Part shown: piece after piece, positions 8,455 to 17,771 of the stretch
How the letters are laid out: every line of letters starts with the position of its first letter
Numbering within the stretch: the stretch's first letter is position 1
Assembly: GCA_029027825.1 (NCBI GenBank)
Contig: CP093399.1
Location: 1,426,001 to 1,490,000 of the forward strand
Reading direction: 5' to 3'
Length of the DNA: 64,000 bases
From: Rs1 sp029027825
GTDB lineage: Bacteria > Pseudomonadota > Gammaproteobacteria > Pseudomonadales > Balneatricaceae
Notes under the pieces: generated by a model
What the model was told of the DNA's origin: nothing
The model's input: the letters and a program-made list of their open reading frames with translations, nothing else
Database searches by the model: none
Position numbers and translations under genes: made by a program

Positions 8455-9096
8455 ATGAGTAACAGACAACCTGCAAAAGGGCGTTTTATCAGTATCGAAG
8501 GCACTGAAGGTGTTGGGAAAAGTACTAACATTGCCTTCGTTAAAAAACGCATTGAAGCTGCTGGTATTGAGTTGATACTGACCCGCGAGCCCGGTGGAAC
8601 TGCTTTGGCAGAGCAAATTAGAGAGCTGATACTCAGTCCTAGAGAAGAGCAAATGGCCGTTGACACTGAGCTTTTGTTAGTGTTTGCAGCGCGAGCTCAG
8701 CATATTAACAGAGTGATCGCACCGGCTCTGGCTAAGGGAGTTTGGGTGTTGAGCGATCGCTTTACGGATGCCACTTACGCGTACCAAGGCTATGGTCGAG
8801 GGATTGATTTAGAGAGAATAAGTCAGTTAGAAGATTTTGTGCAGCGAGGTTTGCGGCCAGACTTGACCATATTATTAGATGCGCCGGTAGCGATTGGTCT
8901 AGCGCGGGCTAGTGCCAGAGGTGAGTTGGATAGAATTGAGCAAGAAAAACACAGTTTTTTTGAAAAAGTACGGGCCGGCTATCAGCAGCAGATGAAAAAA
9001 GAGCCGCAGCGTTTTGCGCAGGTGGATGCATCTCAGAGTTTGCAAGATGTTGAGCGGCAAGTTGCAAAAATACTCACCTCTAAACTTGGTCTTTAA
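8455..9096 (+). CDS. tmk: Thymidylate kinase
   Basis: The 213-aa kinase phosphorylates dTMP to dTDP. The P-loop GTEGVGKST is at residues 16-24, the DR motif is in LSDRFTDATYAYQGYGRG near 99, and LTREPGGT near 43 is the conserved dTMP-binding arginine segment. The LID arginine stretch ARASARGELDR follows near 152. It lies between mltG and holB, two bases upstream of holB, and is clearly in the same operon. Confidence 0.96.
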   Translation: MSNRQPAKGRFISIEGTEGVGKSTNIAFVKKRIEAAGIELILTREPGGTALAEQIRELILSPREEQMAVDTELLLVFAARAQHINRVIAPALAKGVWVLSDRFTDATYAYQGYGRGIDLERISQLEDFVQRGLRPDLTILLDAPVAIGLARASARGELDRIEQEKHSFFEKVRAGYQQQMKKEPQRFAQVDASQSLQDVERQVAKILTSKLGL

Positions 9097-9098
9097 TT

Positions 9099-10136
9099 AT
9101 GGATATAGCCAACAGATACCACGCGCTGGAAACCAACCTATATCCTTGGTTTGAACCCCAGTGGCAGAGGATTAACCAGTTGTACCGCACTCAAAAACTG
9201 CCGCACGCTTTGATCATCAACGGTATCAAAGGGATAGGTAAACTGCACTTTGCCAGCAGTGTCGCGCAGTTAGTACTCTGTCAGAACTTACAGCCATCAG
9301 GTGCTTGCCTGCAGTGTCGTAGTTGCCAGCTTTTTTCTTCAAGTGGACATCCAGATTTGTACCATTTGTCACCGCAGGACAGCGCGGGATCTAAAGCCGG
9401 GCCGAGCTCCGGGCAAATAAAAGTCGATCAAGTCCGCGACCTCAGCCAATTCATGCAAAAGTCAGCACAGCAGGGCGGTTACCGAGTGGTGGTCTTAGAT
9501 CCTGCTGAGGCAATGAACTTGTCAGCGGCGAATGCATTGTTGAAAACCTTAGAGGAGCCCGGTGAAAACTGCTTGTTGCTGCTCATTTCTCACCAATTAG
9601 GGCAAGTGATGCCCACGATTAAAAGCCGCTGTCAGCGGGTTGATTGCCCAGTGCCTGAGCAGAGTATTGCGGTAGAGTGGCTGGCGCAACAGCTCAATAT
9701 TGAGTCGGGGCCGGCAACCCAACTGCTGAATGTTGTACACGGAGCACCGCTGTTGGGGCTAGGGTTTAAACAGGGAGGAGATCAGTCGCTGAGGGCGGAA
9801 TTTTTTACCGGCTTAAAGAGCATTCTGCAAAAAAAGACCACTGCCATTGATTTGGCTATGAGTTACGCTAAAGCAGATATATTGATGCTACTGGCTTGGA
9901 TGTATAGTTTGCTGGTCGATATAGCCAAGTTGCACTTAGTCGGTACGGATCGAAAAATAGTCAATTCGGACATGACTAAAATGCTTACGGCCCTCGCCAA
10001 GCGCAGTAATATCAAAGCAATTTATCGACTTTCAGATAAAGTACAAGCGCAGAGGGCGGCTTTATTGGCGCATCAAAATCCAAATAAACAACTGTTATTG
10101 GAAGATTTATTACTAGATTGGAATAATTTAATATAA
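9099..10136 (+). CDS. holB: DNA polymerase III subunit delta'
   Basis: The 345-aa clamp-loader subunit has the modified P-loop GIKGIGKLHF (about residues 43-52), the zinc-binding cysteines in CQNLQPSGACLQCRSC (68-83), the SRC-type SRCQRVDCP segment (about 172) and the DnaX-like AAA fold with NALLKTLEEPG. Delta' in gammaproteobacteria usually follows tmk, as here with a 2-bp gap. It is normally a non-hydrolysing member of the clamp loader. Length is typical. Confidence 0.93.
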   Translation: MDIANRYHALETNLYPWFEPQWQRINQLYRTQKLPHALIINGIKGIGKLHFASSVAQLVLCQNLQPSGACLQCRSCQLFSSSGHPDLYHLSPQDSAGSKAGPSSGQIKVDQVRDLSQFMQKSAQQGGYRVVVLDPAEAMNLSAANALLKTLEEPGENCLLLLISHQLGQVMPTIKSRCQRVDCPVPEQSIAVEWLAQQLNIESGPATQLLNVVHGAPLLGLGFKQGGDQSLRAEFFTGLKSILQKKTTAIDLAMSYAKADILMLLAWMYSLLVDIAKLHLVGTDRKIVNSDMTKMLTALAKRSNIKAIYRLSDKVQAQRAALLAHQNPNKQLLLEDLLLDWNNLI

Positions 10137-10411
10137 ACTGGTTAAATAGATCCGATTTTCAATGATTTAAACTTGGATTCGATGCTTTAGAGGGATGCGG
10201 AGTAAATATTGGTTGTACGGCGCAATTGAAAAATCTTAGCTACACTTGTTTATTTCTTGAGTGTTTTTTAATTCGTTTTTTAATCAATAGCTTATGCTAA
10301 ATACCGTATCGAAGTTACAGATTCAAGCTAGAAATAAGTGTAGTGACTATAAAGGGAGGCGTCGACGCATGCTGCGAATTGGCGCTATGCAAACCAGAGG
10401 GATCGTAAACC
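10137..10411. other. Non-coding gap with a remnant of the CCTGAATC miniature family
   Basis: No gene is seen between holB and the PilZ gene. Bases 10284-10326, from CAATAGCTTATGCTAAATAC to CAGATTCAAG, match the right part of the 69-bp miniature element at 36322-36390 with scattered substitutions, indicating an old decayed copy. Confidence 0.5.
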
Positions 10412-10813
10412 TTGGCTATTATATTAAGTAACAGTGAAATGAATGTAGAAAGTGTTGCAGGGCCTATACCAACGCGACCACGTATGAGTCATGGCATATT
10501 GACGTTAGTCTTGCCTGAAAAAAAAGATCTGTATGATGCCTATATGCCGTTTGTTAAAGGCGGTGGTTTATTTATAGCGACTAACCGAGATTTTCATTTA
10601 GGCGAAGAAGTGTTCGCGCTACTGCAACTAATGGACGAAACGGATAAGACCCCGATTACTGGAAAAGTTATTTGGATGACGCCAAAATCTCCGCAAAATG
10701 GCAAAAAACAGGGGATAGGCATTCAAATATCTAATGAAGATATTGATCTGAGCAAAAAAATAGAAACCTATCTAGCTGGGTTTGATACCGGTCAAAGCAC
10801 TCAAACGTTATAA
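10412..10813 (+). CDS. pilZ: PilZ domain protein (type IV pilus assembly family)
   Basis: The product of about 133 aa has one PilZ domain with YMPFVKGGGLFIATNRDFHLGEE split over residues 46-70 and GKVIWMTPK near 88. It resembles Pseudomonas PilZ proper, which acts in type IV pilus assembly and lacks the RxxxR and DxSxxG residues needed for c-di-GMP; those are also absent here. It sits between holB and tatD, the conserved PilZ location. The TTG at 10412 has an AGAGGG site; the ATG at 10439 is an alternative start. Confidence 0.85.
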   Translation: MAIILSNSEMNVESVAGPIPTRPRMSHGILTLVLPEKKDLYDAYMPFVKGGGLFIATNRDFHLGEEVFALLQLMDETDKTPITGKVIWMTPKSPQNGKKQGIGIQISNEDIDLSKKIETYLAGFDTGQSTQTL

Positions 10814-10903
10814 ATTTGTCCGCTAGTTAGCGGCATTCTCCGCGTATGTTGATACTTTCGCATTCAACCTTTTTTCTCCCTATCCCACAAGCACTGAAAA
10901 ATT

Positions 10904-11689
10904 ATGTTTATAGATTCGCACTGCCACTTAGATAAATTAGATCTGACTGAATACGACCATTGCCTTGCAAAAATGCTAGCTTCAGCAGCGCAACGACAAG
11001 TGGCTAAAATGTTGTGTGTCAGCATTAGTTTGCAAGACTTCCAAAGCATGTACCAAAAAATAGCGGCATTTAAGCAGATTGATGCATCGCTGGGGGTGCA
11101 TCCTTTACATGTTAAAAGTATTGACGATGTAGCGAGTGTCGCTAACTTGGTCGATATCGCCAAGCAGCATGAAAAAGTGGTCGCGATCGGCGAGTCGGGA
11201 TTAGACTATTTCTACGACAGCGACCATCGCGACATACAGCAGCTTAGCTTTATCAATCATTTACAAGCGGGGGCCGAACTAGGCTTGCCGGTGATAGTGC
11301 ACACCAGAGATGCTCGGCAAGATACCATTGAGTTAATTGACAAATATGGAGGTCGTGCAGCGGGAGTGTTGCATTGCTTTACCGAAACATTGGAAATGGC
11401 ACAGCAGGCGATAGAGCTTGGCTATATGATTTCAATTTCAGGCATCGTTACTTTTAAAAACTCGGCGCAGCTCAAAGCCGTGGTTAAGCAGCTGCCTTTA
11501 AATAAAATTTTAATAGAAACAGATGCCCCCTATTTAGCGCCAGTACCCTATCGAGGCAAGCAGAATCAACCCAAATATGTGGTTGAAGTCGCCCAGTACA
11601 TCGCCGATCTAAAAGGCATTTCAATAGGCGCCTTAGCTGAGTTAAGTACGCAAAATTACTACCAGTTGTTTAGTAAAAGCCAAGCTTGA
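10904..11689 (+). CDS. tatD: TatD family metal-dependent hydrolase
   Basis: The 261-aa TIM-barrel hydrolase opens with FIDSHCHLD and carries GESGLDYFYD near residue 97, VIVHTRDA near 130, LHCFTET near 155 and ETDAPYLAPVPYRGK near 203, covering all metal ligands of the family. Members are cytoplasmic DNases or related phosphodiesterases; the copy next to holB-pilZ corresponds to YcfH/TatD-like proteins. The exact substrate cannot be read from sequence. It ends the cluster and converges on the next gene. Confidence 0.93.
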   Translation: MFIDSHCHLDKLDLTEYDHCLAKMLASAAQRQVAKMLCVSISLQDFQSMYQKIAAFKQIDASLGVHPLHVKSIDDVASVANLVDIAKQHEKVVAIGESGLDYFYDSDHRDIQQLSFINHLQAGAELGLPVIVHTRDARQDTIELIDKYGGRAAGVLHCFTETLEMAQQAIELGYMISISGIVTFKNSAQLKAVVKQLPLNKILIETDAPYLAPVPYRGKQNQPKYVVEVAQYIADLKGISIGALAELSTQNYYQLFSKSQA

Positions 11690-11705
11690 TTTAAGGCTTG
11701 GGCTA

Positions 11706-11753
11706 AGGAGCCTCTTCTTAGCTGCCGCAGAGAAGCGGGACTTGTTCAGAGGC
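11706..11753. terminator. Palindromic TTGTTCAGAGG element at a convergent junction
   Basis: AGGAGCCTCTTCTTAGC pairs partly with CTTGTTCAGAGGCACC around an inner CCGC-agagaa-GCGG hairpin. It lies between tatD and the convergent thioesterase gene and resembles the elements at 790-822 and 52482-52535. Confidence 0.45.
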
Positions 11754-11828
11754 ACCCTAAAGAACAATGCATCACTATCTAATAGTGTATTTCTCATCGC
11801 TCGTCTATCAATAAAATCCTGTGCTTTG

Positions 11829-12254
11829 TTATTTCGGATACTTGATCACGCTCAGCGTGAGTCTCGAGATGCAATTCAGCTGTTGATTTTCATTGAAAAT
11901 CTTAATTTCCCAGACCTGTGTTGTTCGGCCAATGTGCAGTGCAGTGGTGATGCCTGTCACTAGTCCTGATTTAACGCCACGCATATGGTTGGCGTTTATT
12001 TCCAGCCCTACACAGACAAAGCCATCCGGGCAGGCCAATGTGCCTGCGGTGCTGCCTAACGTTTCAGCGAGCACCACCGAGGCGCCACCATGCAATAGCC
12101 CCATAGGTTGGTGAGTGCGATTATCAACTGGCATAGTGGCTTTAATATAGTCAGCACCAAAGTCGGTAAACTGAATATCCAAATGCTGCATAAGAGTGTT
12201 CTCCCGGGTTGCATTGAGCAGTGCTAAGTCGAACTGTTTTTTCCAAATTGACAT
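11829..12254 (-). CDS. Hotdog-fold thioesterase (PaaI/YdiI family)
   Basis: The 141-aa protein is a hotdog acyl-CoA thioesterase with THQPMGLLHGGASVVLAETLGS (about residues 47-68), containing the HGG motif and the catalytic glutamate of the PaaI/MenI/YdiI group. Such enzymes hydrolyse aromatic or other acyl-CoA esters, including 1,4-dihydroxy-2-naphthoyl-CoA. No menaquinone genes are nearby, so the substrate is open. The ATG at 12254 is preceded by GGAGAGAAAG and is preferred over an upstream alternative. It is divergent from the UbiF-like gene. Confidence 0.88.
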   Translation of the reverse strand: MSIWKKQFDLALLNATRENTLMQHLDIQFTDFGADYIKATMPVDNRTHQPMGLLHGGASVVLAETLGSTAGTLACPDGFVCVGLEINANHMRGVKSGLVTGITTALHIGRTTQVWEIKIFNENQQLNCISRLTLSVIKYPK

Positions 12255-12485
12255 CTTTCTCTCCAATAGAATCGCAAGTGTTTTTGATAAAAGCTTATAG
12301 CTTATCAGTTTACCTTGATGCTTAGCGTAAGTTATCGATATTAAAATTATCAGCGCAGTTTGAGATGAAATTGATATCTGCCAATAACTGGCAGATTGCT
12401 ATATTTATTGCTTTCATATGCGCAGCAATATTTTGCACTCAATCAAGGAATCTAGGATAATGCAGCGGCTAATTAAGAGGTAGTT

Positions 12486-13766
12486 ATGATAAATAAATTT
12501 GATCTAGTGATAGTCGGTGGCGGTATGGTTGGGGCTACTTTAGCTTGCGCACTGGCCGATACAAAGTTGCAAATAGCGATAGTTGAACCCCATTTGCCTA
12601 AGGCTTTTGCAGTGGATCAAGTGCATGATTTACGTGTGTCTGCGTTAAATATAGCCTCTGAAAACATTCTTAAAAATGTGGGTGCTTGGCCGGGAATTAG
12701 CAGTCGTCGCAGCTGTGTGTATAGACGCCTTAAAACATGGGAATTGGATGAAGATCGAGCGGCGATCCTGTTTGACAGTGCTGAGTTGGGTCCTTCTCAG
12801 GGTGAGGGAGTTGGGCAAGGTGTCGATTACCTAGGTCATATTGTTGAGAATAGAGTGATTCAATTGGCTTTGTTAGAGCAAATAAATAGCGCGCAAAACA
12901 TTACATTATTTAATCAAAACACCGTCGATATCGATTACCAGCCAGGAGCCAGTTTAATTGAGTTGGCAGACGGCAAACAATTGATTGCCAAATTACTGGT
13001 GGGGGCTGATGGCGGTAATTCTAAAGTGCGCAGTGCCGCTGGGATAGGGATTCACAGTTGGGATTATCAACAGAGTGCCCTAGTGATTAGTGTACAGATG
13101 CTCGCTGATCAGCAAGACATTACCTGGCAGCAATTTACCCCGAGCGGGCCCTTGGCGTTTCTGCCACTGACTGGGGATAGTGCATCGTTAGTTTGGTACA
13201 ACACTCCCGATCGGATCAAACAGTTATTGGCATTAGATGAGGCGGGTTTTTTAGCGGCTTTAACGGCGAGTTTTCCCGATTGTTTAAAAACAGTGCACAA
13301 AGTATTGGCTAAAGCTGCCTTTCCATTAAAGCGTCAGCATGCTCAGCAGTATGTACAGGAAGGACTAGCCTTGATCGGCGATGCAGCGCACATGATTCAT
13401 CCACTGGCGGGGCAGGGAGTCAACATTGGCTTGCTAGATGCCGCGCAGCTGGCACAAACCATACTAGCAGTGATTGGCGATGAGGTTAGCAGCGCGGATG
13501 AATATGCAAATAGTACCGATGATGATATTGGCTCGCTTAAAGTACTGGCAGACTACCAGTTAAAGCGCCGTCGGCACAATTTGCTAGTGATGCAATTAAT
13601 GGATAGCTTCTACCGGGTTTTTAGTAATGATTTAGGACCTTTAAAAATATTGCGCAATATTGGTTTAGGTTTAGCGGGAAATTTCCCGCTGGCGAAAAAG
13701 AAGGTGATGGGGTTTGCGATGGGCATGGAAGGGCCATTACCTGAGCTCGCTAGGCGCGGCAAATAA
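12486..13766 (+). CDS. ubiF: UbiF-like ubiquinone-ring hydroxylase
   Basis: A 426-aa FAD monooxygenase of the UbiH/COQ6 family. The dinucleotide motif IVGGGMVGATLACALA is near residue 9, the DG motif GADGGNSKVRSAAGIG near 176, and GDAAHMIHPLAGQGVNIGLLDA near 298. YRRLKTWE and WQQFTPSGPLAFLPL closely match E. coli UbiF, which hydroxylates the ring at C6 during ubiquinone synthesis. UbiI and UbiH share the core motifs, so the specific position is inferred. It stands alone behind a divergent promoter region, and a second ring hydroxylase occurs at 48.1 kb. Confidence 0.85.
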   Translation: MINKFDLVIVGGGMVGATLACALADTKLQIAIVEPHLPKAFAVDQVHDLRVSALNIASENILKNVGAWPGISSRRSCVYRRLKTWELDEDRAAILFDSAELGPSQGEGVGQGVDYLGHIVENRVIQLALLEQINSAQNITLFNQNTVDIDYQPGASLIELADGKQLIAKLLVGADGGNSKVRSAAGIGIHSWDYQQSALVISVQMLADQQDITWQQFTPSGPLAFLPLTGDSASLVWYNTPDRIKQLLALDEAGFLAALTASFPDCLKTVHKVLAKAAFPLKRQHAQQYVQEGLALIGDAAHMIHPLAGQGVNIGLLDAAQLAQTILAVIGDEVSSADEYANSTDDDIGSLKVLADYQLKRRRHNLLVMQLMDSFYRVFSNDLGPLKILRNIGLGLAGNFPLAKKKVMGFAMGMEGPLPELARRGK

Positions 13767-14025
13767 CTACTAACTGGGCGAGTGCTCGCGAGCTTGAGTT
13801 ACAGTAATACTGCAGCAGGCCCGCGGCGCAGTTCGACAAAACGATGCACAAGATCGGCTTGTAGGTGCTTATCAACCGCTAAAACGTTACAATGCGGCGC
13901 ATCATTTAATCGTTTAATTTTAATGACTAATATTTTTACCGGCCTTAGCTCGATAACATCAGCTAAGGTTTTAGCTACTTTATACCTGAATCAGTGCTTC
14001 GGGTTCACTAGGGAATTATTCATAC

Positions 14026-16965
14026 ATGTCAAAAGTTAATAGCGCAACGAGTCCAGCTACTACATGTCATCCAAGCTTTGAGTTTATGCGCCAGCAAAAA
14101 ATTGATTCACTCAATGTCACCATGCAAGAGTTTCGCCATAAAGAAACCGGTGCAATGCACTATCATATTGCGGCAGAGCAACAAGAAAATGTATTTTTAG
14201 TCGCCTTTAGAACTGTGCCAATGGATTCTACTGGAGTGGCGCATGTGCTAGAACATACTGCACTTTGCGGCAGTGATAAATACCCGGTTCGCGATCCATT
14301 CTTTATGATGACTAGGCGCTCACTCAATACTTTTATGAATGCGTTTACCAGTTCAGACTGGACAGCCTACCCTTTTGCCAGCCAAAACCAAAAAGACTAT
14401 TACAACCTTTTGGATGTATATCTGGACGCTACTTTCCACTCGCGATTAGATGAGTTAGATTTTGCCCAGGAAGGTCACCGGGTTGAATTTAAAGAAAAAG
14501 GCGATACTAGTTCGGCGCTAGAATACAAGGGGATAGTCTACAATGAAATGAAAGGGGCGATGAGCTCTGCTGTCTCAACGCTGTGGCAGACTTTTTCCAA
14601 ACATTTGTTTCCTACCCAAACTTATCACTTCAACTCAGGCGGTAACCCCGAATCTATTACCGACCTAACTTATCAGCAGCTAACCAGCTTTTATAAAAGC
14701 CACTACCATCCCAGTAACGCAATATTCATGACCTTTGGTAATATTCCCGCCGCTGATTTACAGCAGCGCTTTGAAGAAAATGCGTTGCGAGATTTCAAAA
14801 AATTAGATATCCATGTCGCTGTTGCCGACGAGAAACGCTACTTTGCTCCAGTGCGAGTTGAAGAGTCGTACAATCTCGATGAAGAGCATATAACCGCCAA
14901 AACCCACCATGTTATGGGTTGGTTGTTGGGTCAATCAATTGATTTAAAACAACAGCTTGAAGCGCATTTGTTATCTAGAGTGTTATTGGATAATTCAGCC
15001 TCGCCGCTAAGGTTTGCGCTGGAATCCAGCGACTTAGGTAAAGCGCCTTCACCGCTGTGTGGTCTGGAAGATTCCAACCGTGAAATGTCCTTTATGTGTG
15101 GTCTCGAAGGATCGGAGCCGGAGCAGGCGGAAGCATTTGAAAAGCTAGTTTTTGAAGTGTTAGAAAAAGTAGAAAAAGAAGGTGTCAGCCAGGAAGTGGT
15201 AGAAGCGCAATTACATCAGTTGGAGCTGGGCCAGCGTGAAATCAGTGGCGATGGCTATCCCTACGGATTAAATTTGATCATGGCTTCAATGTCGAGCGCT
15301 ATTCATCGGGGTGATCCGATCGCGCTGCTGAATTTAGACCCGGTATTGGAAGAGCTGCGCGAAGCGATTAAAGATCCACGCTTCATTTCTAAATTAGTCA
15401 GAAGCTTACTGTTAGATAACCCGCATTTCGTGCGCTTAACACTGCGCCCAGATAAAAATCTAGAGAAATTGCGCGCACTAGCTGACGAGCAAAAATTACT
15501 TAAACTGCGCGATCAAATGAGCGAGCAGCAGCGTCAGGATATAGTTGACCAAGCAGCGGCACTGGAAGAGCGACAAACCCAAGTCGACGATGAAAGTATT
15601 TTACCAGAAGTGACTTTAGCCGATGTGCCAGCCGAGCTGTTTATTGCCGGTGGCGAGCGTCTCACAATAGCTAAGCAAGCTTTAGATTGGTATGGGCAAG
15701 GTACTAACGGTCTCGTCTACCAGCAAGTGATTGTCGAGTTACCTGAATTTAGCGACGCTGAAAAGCAACTGCTACCACTGTTTAGTGCCTGCATGAGTGA
15801 GTTAGGTTGCGCCGATCGCAGTTATCAAGAAAATCAACAGTATTTAGCGCAAGTTACCGGTGGTATTAGCGGCTATTCATCAGTGCGTGCCTCGGTTAGT
15901 GATGAGCAAAGTGTCACAGGTTATTTCGTCGTATCGGGTAAAGGCTTAAACGCCCACCAAGATGCGGTACTCAAGCTGGTTAAAGAGACATTGCTGGAGA
16001 GTCGCTTTGATGAGCTATCTAGGATTCGCGAAATTGTCGCGCAACAGCGCAGTCGTAAAGAGCAGAGTATTACCGGTAGCGGTCACAGCTTAGCAATGAT
16101 GGCGGCGAGTGCTCAACTTGCACCGAGTGCACTACTTGCGCATCAAAATCGCGGCTTAGAAAGTATTAAAGCCGTGAAATTGCTCGATGATAGCTTAGCT
16201 GACGATGCCGCCCTTGAAGCTTTAGCTAAAACCTTACAGGGCATGCACAACAAACTAAAAGCCGCGCCAAGACAATTTTTATTAGTCGCAGAGCCGGAAT
16301 TAAAAGAGCCGTTGATAGCAACTATGAACTCCCTTTGGCAAGAGGCTGCTAGCGGTGAACATGCTAACTTTAACTTAGCGCCGACACGGCAGACGGTAAA
16401 ACAAGCCTGGGTAACTAGCACCCAAGTTAACTTCAGTGCGAAAGCCTATGCGACAGTCTCTGTTGATCACCAAGATGCAGCGGCGCTATCAGTGTTGGGA
16501 GACTTCTTGCGCAATGGCTATTTGCATCGTGCTATTCGTGAACAAGGTGGTGCCTATGGCTCGGGTGCAGGGCAGGACAACGCCGATGCAGTGTTCCGCT
16601 TTTTCTCCTACCGAGATCCAAGGTTGTTAGAGACCCTCGCCGATTTTGACGACGCATTAAATTGGCTGGCCGATACGGCTCACGACGACAAAAAACTCAG
16701 TGAAGCGATTTTAGGGGTAGTGAGTTCTATCGATAAACCAGGATCTCCGGCTGGCGAGGCAAAACAAGCCTATCACGCGCAATTATTCGGTCGCAATCCC
16801 GAGCAGCGCCGAGCCTTTAGAGCTAAAATTTTACAGGTAAGTATTGCCGATTTACAACGCGTGGCTGCCACCTACCTTATTCCAGAAAAGGCCAGTATAG
16901 CGGTAGTGACTAATAGCCAAGGCGCCGAGTCTTTGGGTGCTAGCTTTACTGTTATTACGTTGTAA
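14026..16965 (+). CDS. M16C insulinase-family zinc metalloprotease (presequence-protease-like)
   Basis: This 979-aa protein has the inverted zinc site HVLEH near residue 75 in GVAHVLEHTALCGS, with the distal glutamate in VYNEMKGAMSS near 175, followed by the M16C-associated region and an inactive C-terminal half with REQGGAYGSGA near 840. Two M16 halves joined by a helical linker match presequence protease / metalloprotease 1, which degrade short peptides. No signal peptide is evident, so it is probably cytoplasmic. Length is typical (about 970 aa). It is monocistronic, flanked by a hairpin at 16981. Confidence 0.93.
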   Translation: MSKVNSATSPATTCHPSFEFMRQQKIDSLNVTMQEFRHKETGAMHYHIAAEQQENVFLVAFRTVPMDSTGVAHVLEHTALCGSDKYPVRDPFFMMTRRSLNTFMNAFTSSDWTAYPFASQNQKDYYNLLDVYLDATFHSRLDELDFAQEGHRVEFKEKGDTSSALEYKGIVYNEMKGAMSSAVSTLWQTFSKHLFPTQTYHFNSGGNPESITDLTYQQLTSFYKSHYHPSNAIFMTFGNIPAADLQQRFEENALRDFKKLDIHVAVADEKRYFAPVRVEESYNLDEEHITAKTHHVMGWLLGQSIDLKQQLEAHLLSRVLLDNSASPLRFALESSDLGKAPSPLCGLEDSNREMSFMCGLEGSEPEQAEAFEKLVFEVLEKVEKEGVSQEVVEAQLHQLELGQREISGDGYPYGLNLIMASMSSAIHRGDPIALLNLDPVLEELREAIKDPRFISKLVRSLLLDNPHFVRLTLRPDKNLEKLRALADEQKLLKLRDQMSEQQRQDIVDQAAALEERQTQVDDESILPEVTLADVPAELFIAGGERLTIAKQALDWYGQGTNGLVYQQVIVELPEFSDAEKQLLPLFSACMSELGCADRSYQENQQYLAQVTGGISGYSSVRASVSDEQSVTGYFVVSGKGLNAHQDAVLKLVKETLLESRFDELSRIREIVAQQRSRKEQSITGSGHSLAMMAASAQLAPSALLAHQNRGLESIKAVKLLDDSLADDAALEALAKTLQGMHNKLKAAPRQFLLVAEPELKEPLIATMNSLWQEAASGEHANFNLAPTRQTVKQAWVTSTQVNFSAKAYATVSVDHQDAAALSVLGDFLRNGYLHRAIREQGGAYGSGAGQDNADAVFRFFSYRDPRLLETLADFDDALNWLADTAHDDKKLSEAILGVVSSIDKPGSPAGEAKQAYHAQLFGRNPEQRRAFRAKILQVSIADLQRVAATYLIPEKASIAVVTNSQGAESLGASFTVITL

Positions 16966-16981
16966 TAGCCTGCTGTTATTG

Positions 16982-17013
16982 ACTCGCGTCCACTATAATC
17001 GGCGCGAGTTTCA
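16982..17013 (+). terminator. Hairpin after the M16 peptidase gene
   Basis: ACTCGCG (16982-16988) pairs with CGCGAGT (17003-17009) and is followed by TTCATT. It is probably a terminator, though the T-run is weak. Confidence 0.45.
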
Positions 17014-17046
17014 TTCATTAAAATTAATTCCGCTCAGGATAAGTAC

Positions 17047-17529
17047 ATGAAAATTAGCAATGATACCGTCATTCATTTTAACTATATAATTAAAGATGCT
17101 GATGGCTCTATTTTAGAAGAGACTGATACCGATAAGCCAATCGCTTACTTGCAGGGCCACAACAACATGTTGGCTGGGGTCGAAAAAGCACTGGACGGAC
17201 ATGTCAAAGGCGATCAAGTATCCGTTACTTTAGCGCCTGCAGACGCTTATGGAATGCCCCGTGAAGACGCTGAGATGAAAATCCCACTCAAGCATTTGCA
17301 AGGCGCTAAAAAATGGCGCCCGGGTATGGTTGCCACGGTAAATACCGATCAGGGACAGCACCAAGTGACTGTACTCAAGATGGGTCGCTTTATGGTGACA
17401 GTGGACACCAATCATCCCTTTGCCGGAAAAACGCTAGTTTTTGACATGGAAGTGATTGATGTGCGTGCCGCGACTGCGGATGAGATATCCCACAAGCATG
17501 CGCACGGAGCTGGCGGTCATCACCACTAA
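17047..17529 (+). CDS. FKBP-type peptidyl-prolyl isomerase, SlyD-like
   Basis: The 160-aa protein has the SlyD arrangement: an N-terminal FKBP strand (DTVIHFNYIIKDADGSILEE), YLQGHNNMLAGVEKALDG near residue 36, an inserted-flap segment and HPFAGKTLVFDMEVIDV near 128, ending in a histidine-rich tail HKHAHGAGGHHH. It should be a cytoplasmic prolyl isomerase/chaperone; the tail suggests metal binding, as in SlyD, although it is much shorter than the E. coli tail. It stands alone, preceded by a hairpin. Confidence 0.9.
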   Translation: MKISNDTVIHFNYIIKDADGSILEETDTDKPIAYLQGHNNMLAGVEKALDGHVKGDQVSVTLAPADAYGMPREDAEMKIPLKHLQGAKKWRPGMVATVNTDQGQHQVTVLKMGRFMVTVDTNHPFAGKTLVFDMEVIDVRAATADEISHKHAHGAGGHHH

Positions 17530-17571
17530 AAACTGGTCCTCATCTATATAGGCCTTAGGTCTACAGCCGCA

Positions 17572-17606
17572 GAGTATAGAGCGCTCGTTAGAGTGGCTCT
17601 ATACTC
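17572..17606 (+). terminator. Perfect inverted repeat downstream of the SlyD-like gene
   Basis: GAGTATAGAGC (17572-17582) and GCTCTATACTC (17596-17606) form an 11-bp perfect stem with a 13-nt loop. There is no T-run afterwards, so it may be a terminator of another kind or a regulatory site; the 165 bp to zapE hold nothing else recognisable. Confidence 0.5.
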
Positions 17607-17771
17607 AGTGTAAAATATCTATCAGCTCGGTCTCGGTACTCAGAGCTAGCTAGCGATAAAATAGCGACTCTAATCAAAAGTACCAAGAGATAGCAGCTAT
17701 CTAAATATAGCCCTTAAAAAATCACTGCTGGATCTGACTGCCGATAGTGTTAAGCAATACCAGGAAGCCCA

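Noticed and set aside
13782..14039. 85-codon open frame between ubiF and the M16 peptidase gene
   Set aside because: It overlaps the peptidase start, has no ribosome-binding site and its composition is not protein-like; treated as non-coding.
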